From CAWCTB01 sp963798275 (lineage in GTDB: Bacteria; Acidobacteriota; Terriglobia; Terriglobales; Acidobacteriaceae), in contig CAWCTB010000014.1 in assembly GCA_963798275.1 (NCBI GenBank), positions 1-29,367 of the forward strand: a stretch of DNA of 29,367 bases, read 5' to 3'. Shown here one piece after another: positions 1-7,871 of the stretch; positions within the stretch are counted from its first letter, which is position 1; each line of letters starts with the position of its first letter. The notes beneath the pieces are model-generated. The model made no database searches. It was given only the letters and a program-made list of their open reading frames with translations, and was not told the origin of the DNA. The translations under genes and the position numbers were made by a program.

Positions 1-395
1 AAGTAATCCAGTTTGACGGGTTGTCGGCGACTCACCGATCTGCCCGGTCGTGGGCCAACTCCCGATACCGGCTTCGAGGAGATGAGAGCAGCATCGATGG
101 CCGGACAGTTGGGTCCGAAACCCAACGGTCGGGCAGCCGGCGCCCACGTGAGATGGAAGGATTCTACGGGAGGTGAAGGCACAAAACCTACAGCGCCGGG
201 TCGAAAATCTGCGCTCTAACCTGCGCTCTGTTTGTTGGATTACCACTGCTTTTCATGGTCTTAGGTGTCATCCCCCGACCTGCATCGTGTTAAAAACCGT
301 CTTAAGCGTGGTGGTGCGACAAATGCTATTTCGCCCACGTGGCGCTTACGAGCGCGTCTAGCTAGCCGGTCCTGGCGCCCCTTGACCCCGTGTGG
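1..395. other. Left flank of integrase, no gene seen
   Basis: I see no convincing coding region here; the short open frames lack ribosome binding sites and resemble no known protein. The stretch lies on the integrase side of the tRNA and is therefore probably interior to the inserted element. I looked for a second copy of the tRNA 3' end, which would mark the far attachment site, and did not find one, so the element probably extends left beyond the window. Confidence 0.4.
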
Positions 396-1514
396 CTATG
401 CCTTCCACGCCCGCGCTAGATCGCCGTCAAGGATGTCCTGCTGCGCTTTATTCCACTTGGCGTAGTACCGCTCCGTGATGACCACCGAGCTGTGCCCGAG
501 CGCACGGCTGACCTTGCGGATGTCCACTCCCGCCTTGAGCAATTCTACCGAGAACGTGTGCCGAAACATGTGGGATGTGCCGTCAATCCCGGCTTTCTGG
601 AAAACTTGGCGATACAGCTTGTCAATCGTGCTGACTGCGCCTTTAGTTGTGGCCTCGCCCGAGATGAAAAAGTAAGTCGGGTTTCCGTTCTTGACCCGCA
701 ACAGCTCTGTGCCGAGCCATGAGGGAAGGACGTTGTTGATGGGAGCGCCGGTCTTCCGCCGCTTGGTGCGAACCCGGAACACCTTGCCCTCTTGCAGTAG
801 TTCATCCTTAGACAAGCAGACGGCATCCACAAGCGACAGCCCGGACCATCGCTGCAATTGCATACACGCTTTCACCCGATCTTGGTTGCGGGGCTGGAGG
901 CCACTCTTTGGGATGGCCGCAAGGATGGCGTTGTATTCCTTCGGCTCGAAAGGCCGGACGTTGTTGGCTTCGTCTGCCTTCACTTGGATGCTGGAGAGCT
1001 GTGAGGCGGGATTCGCCGGGATAACGCCCGCGTCATAGCAGAATTTGAAGAATGACTTCACCCGCTCTTGGTTGTTGCGTTTGGCAAGCGGGGACTCGAA
1101 GGGCCACGCGGCCCGCCATGACGTGAGGTGCGAGAGGGTGATGTCCTTGGCAAAGAAGATGCCCTCCCTGTCGCAAAAATTCTGGAGCCGGTTGAGCGTG
1201 AGTGTGTGCTTGTAAAGGGTGTTCGATGCCAGGTCCTCACCGCGTTTGCTGTCCATGAATAGCGCAATGGCTTGCTCTACTGTCTTGGCTTGAGCCGGAG
1301 CGGGTCCCCGGCCTAGCTCCGCGTCCAGATATGTTTGCTCAATGGCGCGGGCCTTGTCTTGCGCCGTGTCCCAATTGAGGGTGCCTGTGCTCTTGCGGGT
1401 CTGTACGCCCTTGACGTTGTATTCCATCCAAACCGAGCAGCGGCAGCGGCGGTAGTGTTTATCGTCCTGATGAGGGCAAGAGGCTTTGTGGCGCTTGTAG
1501 AGAATGACCTGCAT
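396..1514 (-). CDS. Tyrosine recombinase / phage-type integrase
   Basis: A site-specific recombinase of about 372 residues, expected to insert and excise a mobile element by DNA cleavage through a tyrosine. The N-terminus has a Cys/His cluster (C13, H15, C24, C26) before a SAM-like core-binding domain (about 80-180). The C-terminal catalytic domain shows HMFR (H315, R318), GHSS (H341) and the nucleophile region ERYYA (Tyr350), with a lysine-rich beta-hairpin RTKRRKTG. The usual first catalytic arginine after a T/S-G-L motif is Ser227 here (SGLSLVDA); the nearest arginine is R222. I chose the ATG at 1514 because a GGGAGG box sits 6 bases upstream and the promoter lies just before it; a longer frame from 1550 would begin upstream of the predicted transcript. 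It lies directly 3' of tRNA-fMet, the classic position for an integrase. Confidence 0.9.
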   Translation of the reverse strand: MQVILYKRHKASCPHQDDKHYRRCRCSVWMEYNVKGVQTRKSTGTLNWDTAQDKARAIEQTYLDAELGRGPAPAQAKTVEQAIALFMDSKRGEDLASNTLYKHTLTLNRLQNFCDREGIFFAKDITLSHLTSWRAAWPFESPLAKRNNQERVKSFFKFCYDAGVIPANPASQLSSIQVKADEANNVRPFEPKEYNAILAAIPKSGLQPRNQDRVKACMQLQRWSGLSLVDAVCLSKDELLQEGKVFRVRTKRRKTGAPINNVLPSWLGTELLRVKNGNPTYFFISGEATTKGAVSTIDKLYRQVFQKAGIDGTSHMFRHTFSVELLKAGVDIRKVSRALGHSSVVITERYYAKWNKAQQDILDGDLARAWKA

Positions 1515-1537
1515 GACTGCCTCCCTGACTTGGGCTG

Positions 1538-1566
1538 ACAGTACATTCACAGTACGTGAATGTCAA
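1538..1566 (-). promoter_or_regulatory. Integrase promoter with embedded inverted repeat
   Basis: On the minus strand TTGACA (1561-1566) is followed after exactly 17 bases by TACTGT (1538-1543), a perfect -35 with a weak -10. The spacer is nearly filled by an 8-bp perfect inverted repeat, acattcac-agtac-gtgaatgt (1543-1563). An operator in this position would let a repressor or the recombinase itself block the promoter. The predicted transcript starts near 1531, which fits the ATG at 1514. The binding protein is unknown, and the repeat could instead be a recombinase core site. Confidence 0.5.
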
Positions 1567-1605
1567 GCTTGCTTGTAAGTGATTGATTTTGATGGAGCTT
1601 AAGGT

Positions 1606-1682
<77 letters not shown>

Positions 1683-1804
1683 CTTCGATCATAATGGCTG
1701 CGTAACATTCGGTCAAACCACCGGCCGCGCGTTGGCTGCCTCGCGTACGGCGCCAGGTGGAGTGGGGTCCTCTTTCCGGCGGCTCTCCGTGGTAGCCTTG
1801 GCAC

Positions 1805-2035
1805 ATGCCAGACGCTCCAAAAGACGACAAGCCGTCGAACAATCCCGCCGTTGTGTGGGCAAAGTACTCGGAGATAGCGTTCATCATCCCGGCAGGAGTT
1901 GTGGCTGGCTTGCTGATGGGCAAGCTCGCTGACTACTGGTTCCACACCCACTGGCTCACGGTGGTGGGGATCGTCATCGGCGCTATTGCCGGATTTGTGC
2001 AGCTTATCCGCATGGTTGCGCGCGAAAAAGGGTAA
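1805..2035 (+). CDS. atpZ: AtpZ/AtpI-family small membrane protein
   Basis: A 76-residue protein with a charged, proline-containing N-terminus and two hydrophobic helices joined by a short loop (about 22-44 and 49-70). The first helix carries an AGVVAGLLMGKLADYWF-type segment typical of the ATPase_gene1 (AtpZ) family. In other bacteria such proteins precede the ATP synthase genes and are thought to help c-ring assembly or Mg/Ca transport with AtpI. The downstream atpI, atpB and atpE genes support the call. No strong ribosome binding site is visible before this ATG. Confidence 0.8.
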   Translation: MPDAPKDDKPSNNPAVVWAKYSEIAFIIPAGVVAGLLMGKLADYWFHTHWLTVVGIVIGAIAGFVQLIRMVAREKG

Positions 2036-2355
2036 GCCGAGACACAACCGCCGCGGCGCCGTTCCGCAAGCTTTCTTTCGCTGCATTGCGCATTCGGCGA
2101 GACGGGTGCGGCGAGTTCAACCCCCGTTTCTAACGCCCCGTCGGGCCAGTCGCCATTGGAACCGGCAGCTGGTTCCGCAACCCCCAAAGCGGCGATCCCC
2201 TCAAGATGGTTGCGCTGCCATACAATCGATTCCTCTACAATATGAATTCCTGAATCGGGAAAACGCACATCGCACTGGGCTTCCTGACCTTGCCGTGCAC
2301 CGAGGTGTACGCACAGCATAGGTAAAGATATCTAGTGCCGCAGAGGAGCGACGCG
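2036..2355 (+). other. Intergenic region atpZ to lipoprotein
   Basis: About 320 bases without a credible gene. The only notable signal is AT-rich text with two TACAAT boxes (2221-2226 and 2236-2241) that could serve as -10 elements for the lipoprotein gene, but no -35 at normal spacing accompanies them. Confidence 0.3.
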
Positions 2356-3135
2356 ATGAATCGTGCTGGGCTTCGATATTTTTTACTTTTTATCCTATTG
2401 GCTGCCGCATCGTTGGGCTGCTCGCAGACGATTCGCAGCAGCTATGTTGATCTCGCCGTGCCCGGACAGTGGAAGGCAGCTAACTTCGGTGACTCGCCCT
2501 ACGGGTTAGAAGCGTTTTACGACGCCGCGACGGGGAGTATCGTGGAGATCAGCGCTCTTCCGAACATGCAGCGGGTCGCCGACATCAGCAAGTTGTTCAG
2601 CCAGGTCGGGACTTCGGGCAACACTGCCGCGTCTGAGATTCTCTCCGCCGCAGCGTTCCCTCTACCCAGGGCTTATACCCAGCGCGTTTCGCTGGACTTA
2701 GGCAAAGGCTCCAAGCCTCCCCGGATGTGGGAATTGAAGGACGGTGACGGGAATCCAATGTGGTTTTACGCTTCCCAGTTGTTTGCAGACTATCGCGAAC
2801 ACGATGTCGGGCTGACTTCTTCGGAGGTTGTCGAACAGTACTATCCAGCTAAAGTTGTGCTTGCCGGGGATCGCGCCACCAGTGGCGGCGACGCGCTGGT
2901 GCTGGAAGCGGAAACCGAGCATACGCCCGTCGAGGCCGCCTTGAAGCGCTTCAAAATGCCGCCCGCACTCAAGGACCAGAAGTTGCGCTACGGATGGGTG
3001 CAGTTTGCTCCCGGCGGAATCGCGGCCGCCCAAGGCGTGCTGTCCGTCAGTTTCGCGGTGCCGGCGAATTCTCCATTGACAGCTGATATGTTGCTACAGC
3101 AGCTGGCCACGGCGAAATTCAAACCCATGGAGTGA
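2356..3135 (+). CDS. Unknown lipoprotein between ATP synthase genes
   Basis: I do not recognise the family. The 259-residue product begins with a short basic N-terminus, a hydrophobic stretch and a lipobox (ASLGC, Cys22), so it should be exported and lipid-anchored in the envelope. The mature part is soluble, mixed alpha/beta in composition, with no repeats or metal-binding motifs that I can see. The ATG at 2356 has GAGGAG 7 bases upstream; the in-frame ATG at 2335 would bury the signal peptide and is not used. It lies between atpZ and atpI on the same strand, 35 bases before atpI, so co-expression with the ATP synthase genes is likely. A role in ATP synthase biogenesis is only a guess from position. 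Confidence 0.75.
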   Translation: MNRAGLRYFLLFILLAAASLGCSQTIRSSYVDLAVPGQWKAANFGDSPYGLEAFYDAATGSIVEISALPNMQRVADISKLFSQVGTSGNTAASEILSAAAFPLPRAYTQRVSLDLGKGSKPPRMWELKDGDGNPMWFYASQLFADYREHDVGLTSSEVVEQYYPAKVVLAGDRATSGGDALVLEAETEHTPVEAALKRFKMPPALKDQKLRYGWVQFAPGGIAAAQGVLSVSFAVPANSPLTADMLLQQLATAKFKPME

Positions 3136-3170
3136 CGCGCCGCCATCCCGCTGCCGTATATTGATGGCAC

Positions 3171-3599
3171 ATGTTCCCGAACGACCCTGGCGGCGATGCG
3201 GCTGAGCAGTTTTACGGCGGCGCGCTGGCTCGCATCCGGCGTTTCATGCTGGCGATCGCTGCCGCCGGCGTGGTGATTTGCCTGCTGCGATTTCCCTGGC
3301 AGGCGACGGCCGGGTTCCTCATCGGCAGCGCCATTTCGTATATCAACCACCGCTGGTTGGAGCGCATGGTCAATGCGCTGGGCGAGCGCATTACCACCGG
3401 ACACAGCAGCGAACGCGGCGGCCTGCTGGTGCTCCGGGCGCTGCTGCGCTATGTCACGATCGCGGTGGCCGCCTATGTTATATTTAGAGTTTCACGAGCA
3501 GGTCTGTTTGGCTTTCTGGGCGGGATTTGTCTTCCCATTGCTGCCTTGGCCTGCGAGGCTGCAGTCGAGATTTTCGTCGGCCTGCGGCGCGGAGTCTGA
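3171..3599 (+). CDS. atpI: ATP synthase protein I (AtpI-like)
   Basis: A 142-residue integral membrane protein with four predicted helices (about 24-42, 44-62, 84-104 and 108-130). The size, the helix pattern, and the position directly before atpB match the ATP synthase I family (PF03899), whose members help assemble the c-ring and are not part of the finished enzyme. AtpI proteins are poorly conserved in sequence, so the call leans on topology and neighbours. The start ATG at 3171 lacks a clear ribosome binding site. The gene ends about 100 bases before atpB. Confidence 0.7.
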   Translation: MFPNDPGGDAAEQFYGGALARIRRFMLAIAAAGVVICLLRFPWQATAGFLIGSAISYINHRWLERMVNALGERITTGHSSERGGLLVLRALLRYVTIAVAAYVIFRVSRAGLFGFLGGICLPIAALACEAAVEIFVGLRRGV

Positions 3600-3695
3600 G
3601 TTCCTGTGAAAATTCCACACCCGTTACCGTCGTGACGGAGGTGTGTGTCGAGTTCGCAGTGCGGCTCCCGAATCGGGTTACGAGCGAACGCAATC

Positions 3696-4428
3696 ATGCA
3701 TGAGCAACTCTGGATTACTGCCCTTCTGAATAAGTACTTTGCCGGCTTGGCCAATGCCGTGCTGGGCGCCGTGCATGTGACCTCTTCGCACCCCCAGGCT
3801 CCCATCACCAATTACGTCGCCATGCAGATCCTGGTCTTTGTCCTGCTGGTAATCGTGTTTCTGCTGGTCCGCAGCCGTTTGTCGGTCGACAACCCCGGGC
3901 CGCTGCAACACGTGATGGAGGGTGTCGACGGATTTGTGAGCACCCAGGCGCACGAGGTGATTGGCCATGGGTATGAAGCCTACACCGGATATCTGGCGAC
4001 ACTGGGGATCTTCATCATTGTCTGCAATTTGATTGGCTTGATCCCTGGTTTCGAGGCGCCTACGGCCGTGCCTTCTGTGCCGCTGGGATGCGCCCTGGTT
4101 ACCTGGTTTTACTATCATCTGCATGGAATCCGGCACAATGGGTTCGGCTACATAAAGCACTTTCTGGGCCCGGTGTGGTGGCTGGCTCCGCTGATGTTCA
4201 TCATTGAAGTCGCAAGCCACCTGGCGCGTATTCTGTCACTCACGGTTCGTCTTTTTGCGAACATGTTCGCCGGCGACATGGTCACGCTGGTTTTCTTTTC
4301 GCTGATACCGATCGGCGATTCCCGTCATCTTTATGCTGTTGCACGTCGGCGTCTCGTTCATCCAGACGTACATTTTCGTGCTGCTGGCTACGGTATATAT
4401 CGGCGAAGCGGTGGCACACGAGCATTAG
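3696..4428 (+). CDS. atpB: ATP synthase Fo subunit a, frameshifted
   Basis: Subunit a forms the stator half-channels that pass ions to the c-ring. From the ATG at 3696 the frame encodes 207 good residues, including the helix SLTVRLFANMFAGDM with the essential arginine (Arg185). After codon 207 (around 4314-4317) the original frame turns into nonsense. Dropping one G in the ggcg at this point restores a normal C-terminus: IPVIFMLLHVGVSF, then QTYIFVLL and a final IGEAVAHEH, with stop TAG at 4426-4428. The repaired protein is about 243 residues, the usual family length. A single-base sequence error is the simplest cause. Otherwise it is a damaged gene or a programmed frameshift, which would be new for atpB. 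atpE follows after 246 bases filled with heptamer repeats. Confidence 0.9.
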
Positions 4429-4433
4429 GAAGA

Positions 4434-4601
4434 AGTTTCGAATTTTGCGTCTCAGGTTTCGAGTCAGAAGTTTAGTCAGGTATTGGCCTTTCGCGCTTCA
4501 TCTCGCTTGGCGTGAGCAAAGAGCGAAAAGCCGATGGCAAATCGCGAAGAGCGAATTGAATTTCAAGCTGGCGGCTGATGGCTGACAGCTGAAAGCTGTT
4601 C
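4434..4601 (+). repeat. Three heptamer tandem arrays between atpB and atpE
   Basis: The gap holds three consecutive arrays, each with an exact 7-bp period. At 4434-4475 units resemble AGTTTCG (agtttcg, ggtttcg, agtttag among others). At 4514-4555 units resemble GAGCGAA (gagcaaa, gagcgaa, tcgcgaa, gagcgaa). At 4567-4601 units read gctggcg, gctgatg, gctgaca, gctgaaa, gctgttc. The same families recur, often reversed, in the nuo operon gaps. Confidence 0.75.
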
Positions 4602-4674
4602 CGCTGCAAGCGTGAGGGCGTCAGCACGGTGAACGTCAACCACCCACTGGCAGCGATTTATAAGGAGAAGAACA

Positions 4675-4986
4675 ATGCGGAAAGGGATGATGGTATTTCT
4701 TTCGTTGCTGGCCGTCGCGATGATGACGATGCCGGCTTATGCGCAGGGCGGCGCTGCTGCCGCTCCTGCCACTAACTGGGTTGCGATCGCTTCGGGCTTT
4801 GGTATCGCCATCGCCTCGGGAATGGCGGCTCTCGGCCAGGGCCGCGTGGGCGCCGCCGCCTGCGAGGGCATGGCCCGCAATCCTGCCGCCCGGCCTGGAA
4901 TTCAGCTTGCGCTGATTCTGGGGCTGGCCTTCATCGAGTCGCTGGTGCTGTTCGCCCTGGTGATCATCTTCGCGAAGGTCGTCTAG
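4675..4986 (+). CDS. atpE: ATP synthase Fo subunit c with signal peptide
   Basis: The c subunit forms the rotor ring that carries ions through Fo. The 103-residue product has an N-terminal cleavable-looking signal (MRKGMMVFLSLLAVAMMTMP then AYA-Q, cut near residue 23) and then the usual helical hairpin: helix 1 about 34-60, a polar loop with ARNPAARPG, and helix 2 about 76-101. The ion-binding carboxylate is Glu88 in FIESLVLF. Gln55 in LGQG lies 33 residues before it, the same spacing as Gln32 and Glu65 of the Na+-type Ilyobacter c subunit, and Ser89 follows the glutamate. A strong AAGGAG precedes the start by 8 bases. A terminator-like hairpin follows, so this ends the local atp cluster. No subunit b, delta or F1 genes are present. 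Confidence 0.93.
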   Translation: MRKGMMVFLSLLAVAMMTMPAYAQGGAAAAPATNWVAIASGFGIAIASGMAALGQGRVGAAACEGMARNPAARPGIQLALILGLAFIESLVLFALVIIFAKVV

Positions 4987-5013
4987 TCAACCCTTCGCCA
5001 TGGGATGTGAGGG

Positions 5014-5037
5014 ACGCCTCGTCTGCGGACGGGGCGT
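5014..5037. terminator. Bidirectional terminator-like hairpin
   Basis: A 10-bp stem, acgcctcgtc and gacggggcgt with one G-T pair, around the loop tgcg. It lies between the convergent ends of atpE and the DUF2461 gene. The downstream T-run is short (ttt), so termination strength is uncertain. Confidence 0.6.
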
Positions 5038-5049
5038 TTCTGCGTGCGC

Positions 5050-5793
5050 TCAAAGCGCGGCGAAGAGCTTTTCCTGCGCGCGCCGTTTCTCGGCTGCCGC
5101 CGAGATGGTCCAGCCAAATTGCAGCAGCGGACTGGCGTTCACTCCGAACTTCGCGATCGTTTTGGGCAGCGATCGACTGCCCAGGTCTTTTGCCGTCAGC
5201 TTCCGGCTCACAGTAAACGACGTCAGCTTCAGTAGCGGCGCGAGCGGCGACTTCGCATAGTGCGCGTACCCCCGCGGCATGGAGCGCAGGCTGTGCGCCG
5301 CTGTTAGCTCCAGCTTATTCTTTTTCAACTGGGCGACAACCCCGGAGAATCCACCCGGCTTCTCGGTAATCTGCGTGCGCCATGCCTGCAACAATTCGGG
5401 CTCTGGCTGCCAGAAGCCGGCCGCGACGAAAGCCTCGGTATCGGAGAAGTGCAGGTAGAGGACGCCCGGGCTCTTGCTACTGCCGTCGCGCGACAGCAGC
5501 GCACCAATGTGAGTGTGGTACGGGCTCTTGTCCGGCGAGAAGCGGATGTCGCGGTAAATTCGGTTGACCGGGCTGCGACGGTTGGCAATGAGGGGCAAAC
5601 CCGCGTTGTGACATTCCTCTTCCACCGCAGCTACCAGCGCCTTCATGGGCGCAAGCAGGCCTTCGCCGTACTCGGCGCGATGTTTGGCAAACCATTCGCG
5701 GCGGTTGTTCTTGCGCAGACGGCGAAAGAAGTCAAGCGATTCGGGGCTGAATCCGGGAAACGACGTTAACGGCTGATTCATTGCTTTTGTCAT
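5050..5793 (-). CDS. DUF2461 family protein
   Basis: A 247-residue soluble protein of the DUF2461 family (TIGR02453), whose biochemical role is not known. The family hallmark is visible about one third in: a basic RRSPVNRIYRDIRFSPDKSP segment followed by YHTHIGALLS. The N-terminus (FPGFSPESLDFFRRL then a KNNRREWF segment) is also typical. Length is normal for the family. It is transcribed divergently from the ABC transporter genes with only about 40 bases between start codons, so their promoters must overlap. A second ATG four codons in (5781) is an alternative start; neither has a clear ribosome binding site. Confidence 0.85.
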   Translation of the reverse strand: MTKAMNQPLTSFPGFSPESLDFFRRLRKNNRREWFAKHRAEYGEGLLAPMKALVAAVEEECHNAGLPLIANRRSPVNRIYRDIRFSPDKSPYHTHIGALLSRDGSSKSPGVLYLHFSDTEAFVAAGFWQPEPELLQAWRTQITEKPGGFSGVVAQLKKNKLELTAAHSLRSMPRGYAHYAKSPLAPLLKLTSFTVSRKLTAKDLGSRSLPKTIAKFGVNASPLLQFGWTISAAAEKRRAQEKLFAAL

Positions 5794-5835
5794 GGACGCA
5801 TGTAAGTACGCTAATCTGGAACGGGTTTTCCAGCC

Positions 5836-6744
5836 ATGTCCGGCGTACTCGATTTCGAGAGTGTATCAAAGGTCTACGGCGCACCCTGGTCGCGGCGGCG
5901 GGTGCATGCTCTGGACGGTTTTTCGCTTTCCTTGGAGCGCGGCGAAATCCTCGGATTTCTCGGGCCGAACGGAGCAGGGAAGACTACCGCCATTCATCTG
6001 GCCATGGGTTTCATGCGCGCAAGCGAAGGCCTGGGACGGATGCTGGGCGAGCCTTTTGGACACGCCGGCTCGCGAGCCCGCGTCGGCTTCCTGCCGGAGC
6101 ATGTGGCGCTTTATCACCGGCCCGCCCGGGCGCTTCTGCGCTTCTACGCGGCGTTGAACGGAATGTCCGAGCCCCAATTGCGCAATCGGTGCCGCGAGCT
6201 GTTGCTCCAGGTTGACCTCGAAGCCGAGTCCGATCGCAATGTGGGAAAGCTTTCGCGCGGCATGCAGCAACGCATCGCGCTGGCGCAGGCGCTGCTCAAC
6301 GACCCGGAACTGCTTATCCTCGATGAACCCACGTCGGCGCTCGATCCGTTGTCCCGCGTGGCGGTGCGCGAACTTCTGCGGGAAGCCAACCGGAAGGGGA
6401 AGACGATCTTCCTCAGCTCGCACTTGCTGTCTGAGGTCGAGGCCATCTGCCATCGCGTGGCCATCGTGAAGAGCGGCCGGCTGATGGAGATCGCCCGCAT
6501 GCCGGACCTGCTGGCCGCGCGCGACCGTCTGGAAATCGTGGCGCGGGGCATTTCGGCAGAGGCTTTCGCCGGTTCACCATCGAAAGATGGCTTCGTAACC
6601 ATTAACATCGCGGCCCCAGCGCAGCGCGAGGTCCTGGAACGCATCTGGGCGGCGGGCGGAGAAGTGCTCAGCGTGAATCCGGCTCGCCGCAGCCTGGAGG
6701 ATGTGTTTGTCGATCTCACCCAGGATCGAGGGCGCGAACCGTGA
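5836..6744 (+). CDS. ABC transporter ATP-binding protein
   Basis: The ATPase of an ABC-2 type exporter, 302 residues. All nucleotide-binding motifs are present: Walker A GPNGAGKT (43-50), signature LSRGMQQ (139-145), Walker B LLILDEP (159-165), D-loop SALD, and the H-loop histidine in LSSH (196). A C-terminal extension of about 80 residues follows, as is common in this subfamily. The start is ATG at 5836. The stop overlaps the permease start by 4 bases (GTGA), so the two are translationally coupled and almost certainly form one transporter. The substrate cannot be told from sequence. Confidence 0.93.
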   Translation: MSGVLDFESVSKVYGAPWSRRRVHALDGFSLSLERGEILGFLGPNGAGKTTAIHLAMGFMRASEGLGRMLGEPFGHAGSRARVGFLPEHVALYHRPARALLRFYAALNGMSEPQLRNRCRELLLQVDLEAESDRNVGKLSRGMQQRIALAQALLNDPELLILDEPTSALDPLSRVAVRELLREANRKGKTIFLSSHLLSEVEAICHRVAIVKSGRLMEIARMPDLLAARDRLEIVARGISAEAFAGSPSKDGFVTINIAAPAQREVLERIWAAGGEVLSVNPARRSLEDVFVDLTQDRGREP

Positions 6745-7451
6745 GGCCCGTCGTTTTACTCGCGGCTAATTTTGTGCGCGAGAGCCGCTGGCCGATCCTG
6801 TTGCTGCTGGCGTGGTTCGCCGTGAGCTTTGGACTGTTTGGCGGCTTCGGCGCGGAGCGGATTGCGCCTGACGATGTCGTCTTCTACCTGCGGCAGCAGG
6901 CGCTCTACATTGTTGTCTTCGCGGTCTTCCTTTGCGCGAGCGCGCTACACCACGACCGCCGTTCGCGACGCATCTTACTGGTGCTGTCAAAATCCATCAA
7001 TCGGGGCCAGTATCTGGCGGCTCTGCTGCTGGGAACCCTGTCGGTCACGGTGTTCAACTGCATCGCGTTGGCAGCCAGCGTTACCGGGCTCATGGCGCGC
7101 AGCGGTTCCGTTGCAAATGGTGTCTGGCAGTTGGCGCTTGCGGTTCTTGCTGCTGCTGCGGTGGCGTCGAGCCTGGCGCTGCTGTTCGCGACTTTCCTGA
7201 ACCCGTTCCTGGCTACGACTCTGACGGCCGTGGTGCTCGGCGCGCCCGCACTCCTGCACGTCGAAAAGCAGGCGTGGGCCATCCTCTCGCCCGCGTTGCT
7301 CCTCCTCAATAATGTGCTGGAGTTTCAGTTGCAAACCGGTTGGATGCTCAATAGCGGTGCGACCGCGGCAGCCCTGCTGGAAACGATCCTTCTGCTGGGC
7401 GTTGCGGCGCTGGTCTTCGCCCGGATCGATATCTCGCTTCCGGGAGAATAA
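6741..7451 (+). CDS. ABC-2 type transporter permease
   Basis: A 236-residue membrane protein with about six hydrophobic helices (roughly 15-35, 50-68, 88-112, 125-150, 155-175 and 208-230). It starts with GTG, overlapping the end of the ATPase gene by 4 bases. Coupling to an ABC-2 type ATPase, size and topology identify it as the permease half of the exporter. The sequence lacks motifs that would indicate a substrate. Confidence 0.85.
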   Translation: MRPVVLLAANFVRESRWPILLLLAWFAVSFGLFGGFGAERIAPDDVVFYLRQQALYIVVFAVFLCASALHHDRRSRRILLVLSKSINRGQYLAALLLGTLSVTVFNCIALAASVTGLMARSGSVANGVWQLALAVLAAAAVASSLALLFATFLNPFLATTLTAVVLGAPALLHVEKQAWAILSPALLLLNNVLEFQLQTGWMLNSGATAAALLETILLLGVAALVFARIDISLPGE

Positions 7452-7469
7452 CCCAGCGCCGCAACCGCG

Positions 7470-7757
7470 TTAGTCGCTTGCGCTGGTTGTGATTCCGCCA
7501 GCGCTGGATTTACCCCTGCGACTGGCCTCGATGCGCATTTCCAACCCAAGCAGCGCGAGCTCGGCCTGGGCCTCGGCCACGTGGTGGCGCGAGTGCTCGG
7601 GAATGCCGGTATTGCGTGCCAGCCGGTACAGCAATTGCATCGCTTGCTGCAGGTTATTGTTCACCGAGTCCAGGGCGGCATCGGTCGACCCGTCTGAGGC
7701 GATGCCGTCGTGCCCGTTCAAAAGCAGCGTGTCCAAGACATTTTCATGAGTAGCCAT
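7470..7757 (-). CDS. Hypothetical small helical protein
   Basis: I do not recognise this 95-residue protein. It is soluble and polar, with a probable long helix in the middle (AALDSVNNNLQQAMQLLYRL) and a second one ending in ALLGLEMRIEASRRG; the tail is serine/threonine rich. A helical hairpin is likely. The ATG at 7757 has an AAGGGAAA sequence about 6 bases upstream and is preferred over the longer frame from 7829, whose first 24 residues look like translated non-coding DNA. It is convergent with the ABC permease gene, whose stop is 18 bases away. Confidence 0.6.
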   Translation of the reverse strand: MATHENVLDTLLLNGHDGIASDGSTDAALDSVNNNLQQAMQLLYRLARNTGIPEHSRHHVAEAQAELALLGLEMRIEASRRGKSSAGGITTSASD

Positions 7758-7871
7758 GGTTCGTTTCCCTTTCTGCTTGCGATCCGTTGGGGGTTGCCGG
7801 AGCAGAGGAAGGCCACAGGGCCGCCGCACTGTCCGGCAGGATTTCCAGGCGCTGAGAAGAGAAGGGAAGAG

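Noticed and set aside
3645..3695. Longer atpB start at 3645
   Set aside because: The 17 extra residues are polar and unlike any atpB N-terminus; the ATG at 3696 opens with a typical sequence.
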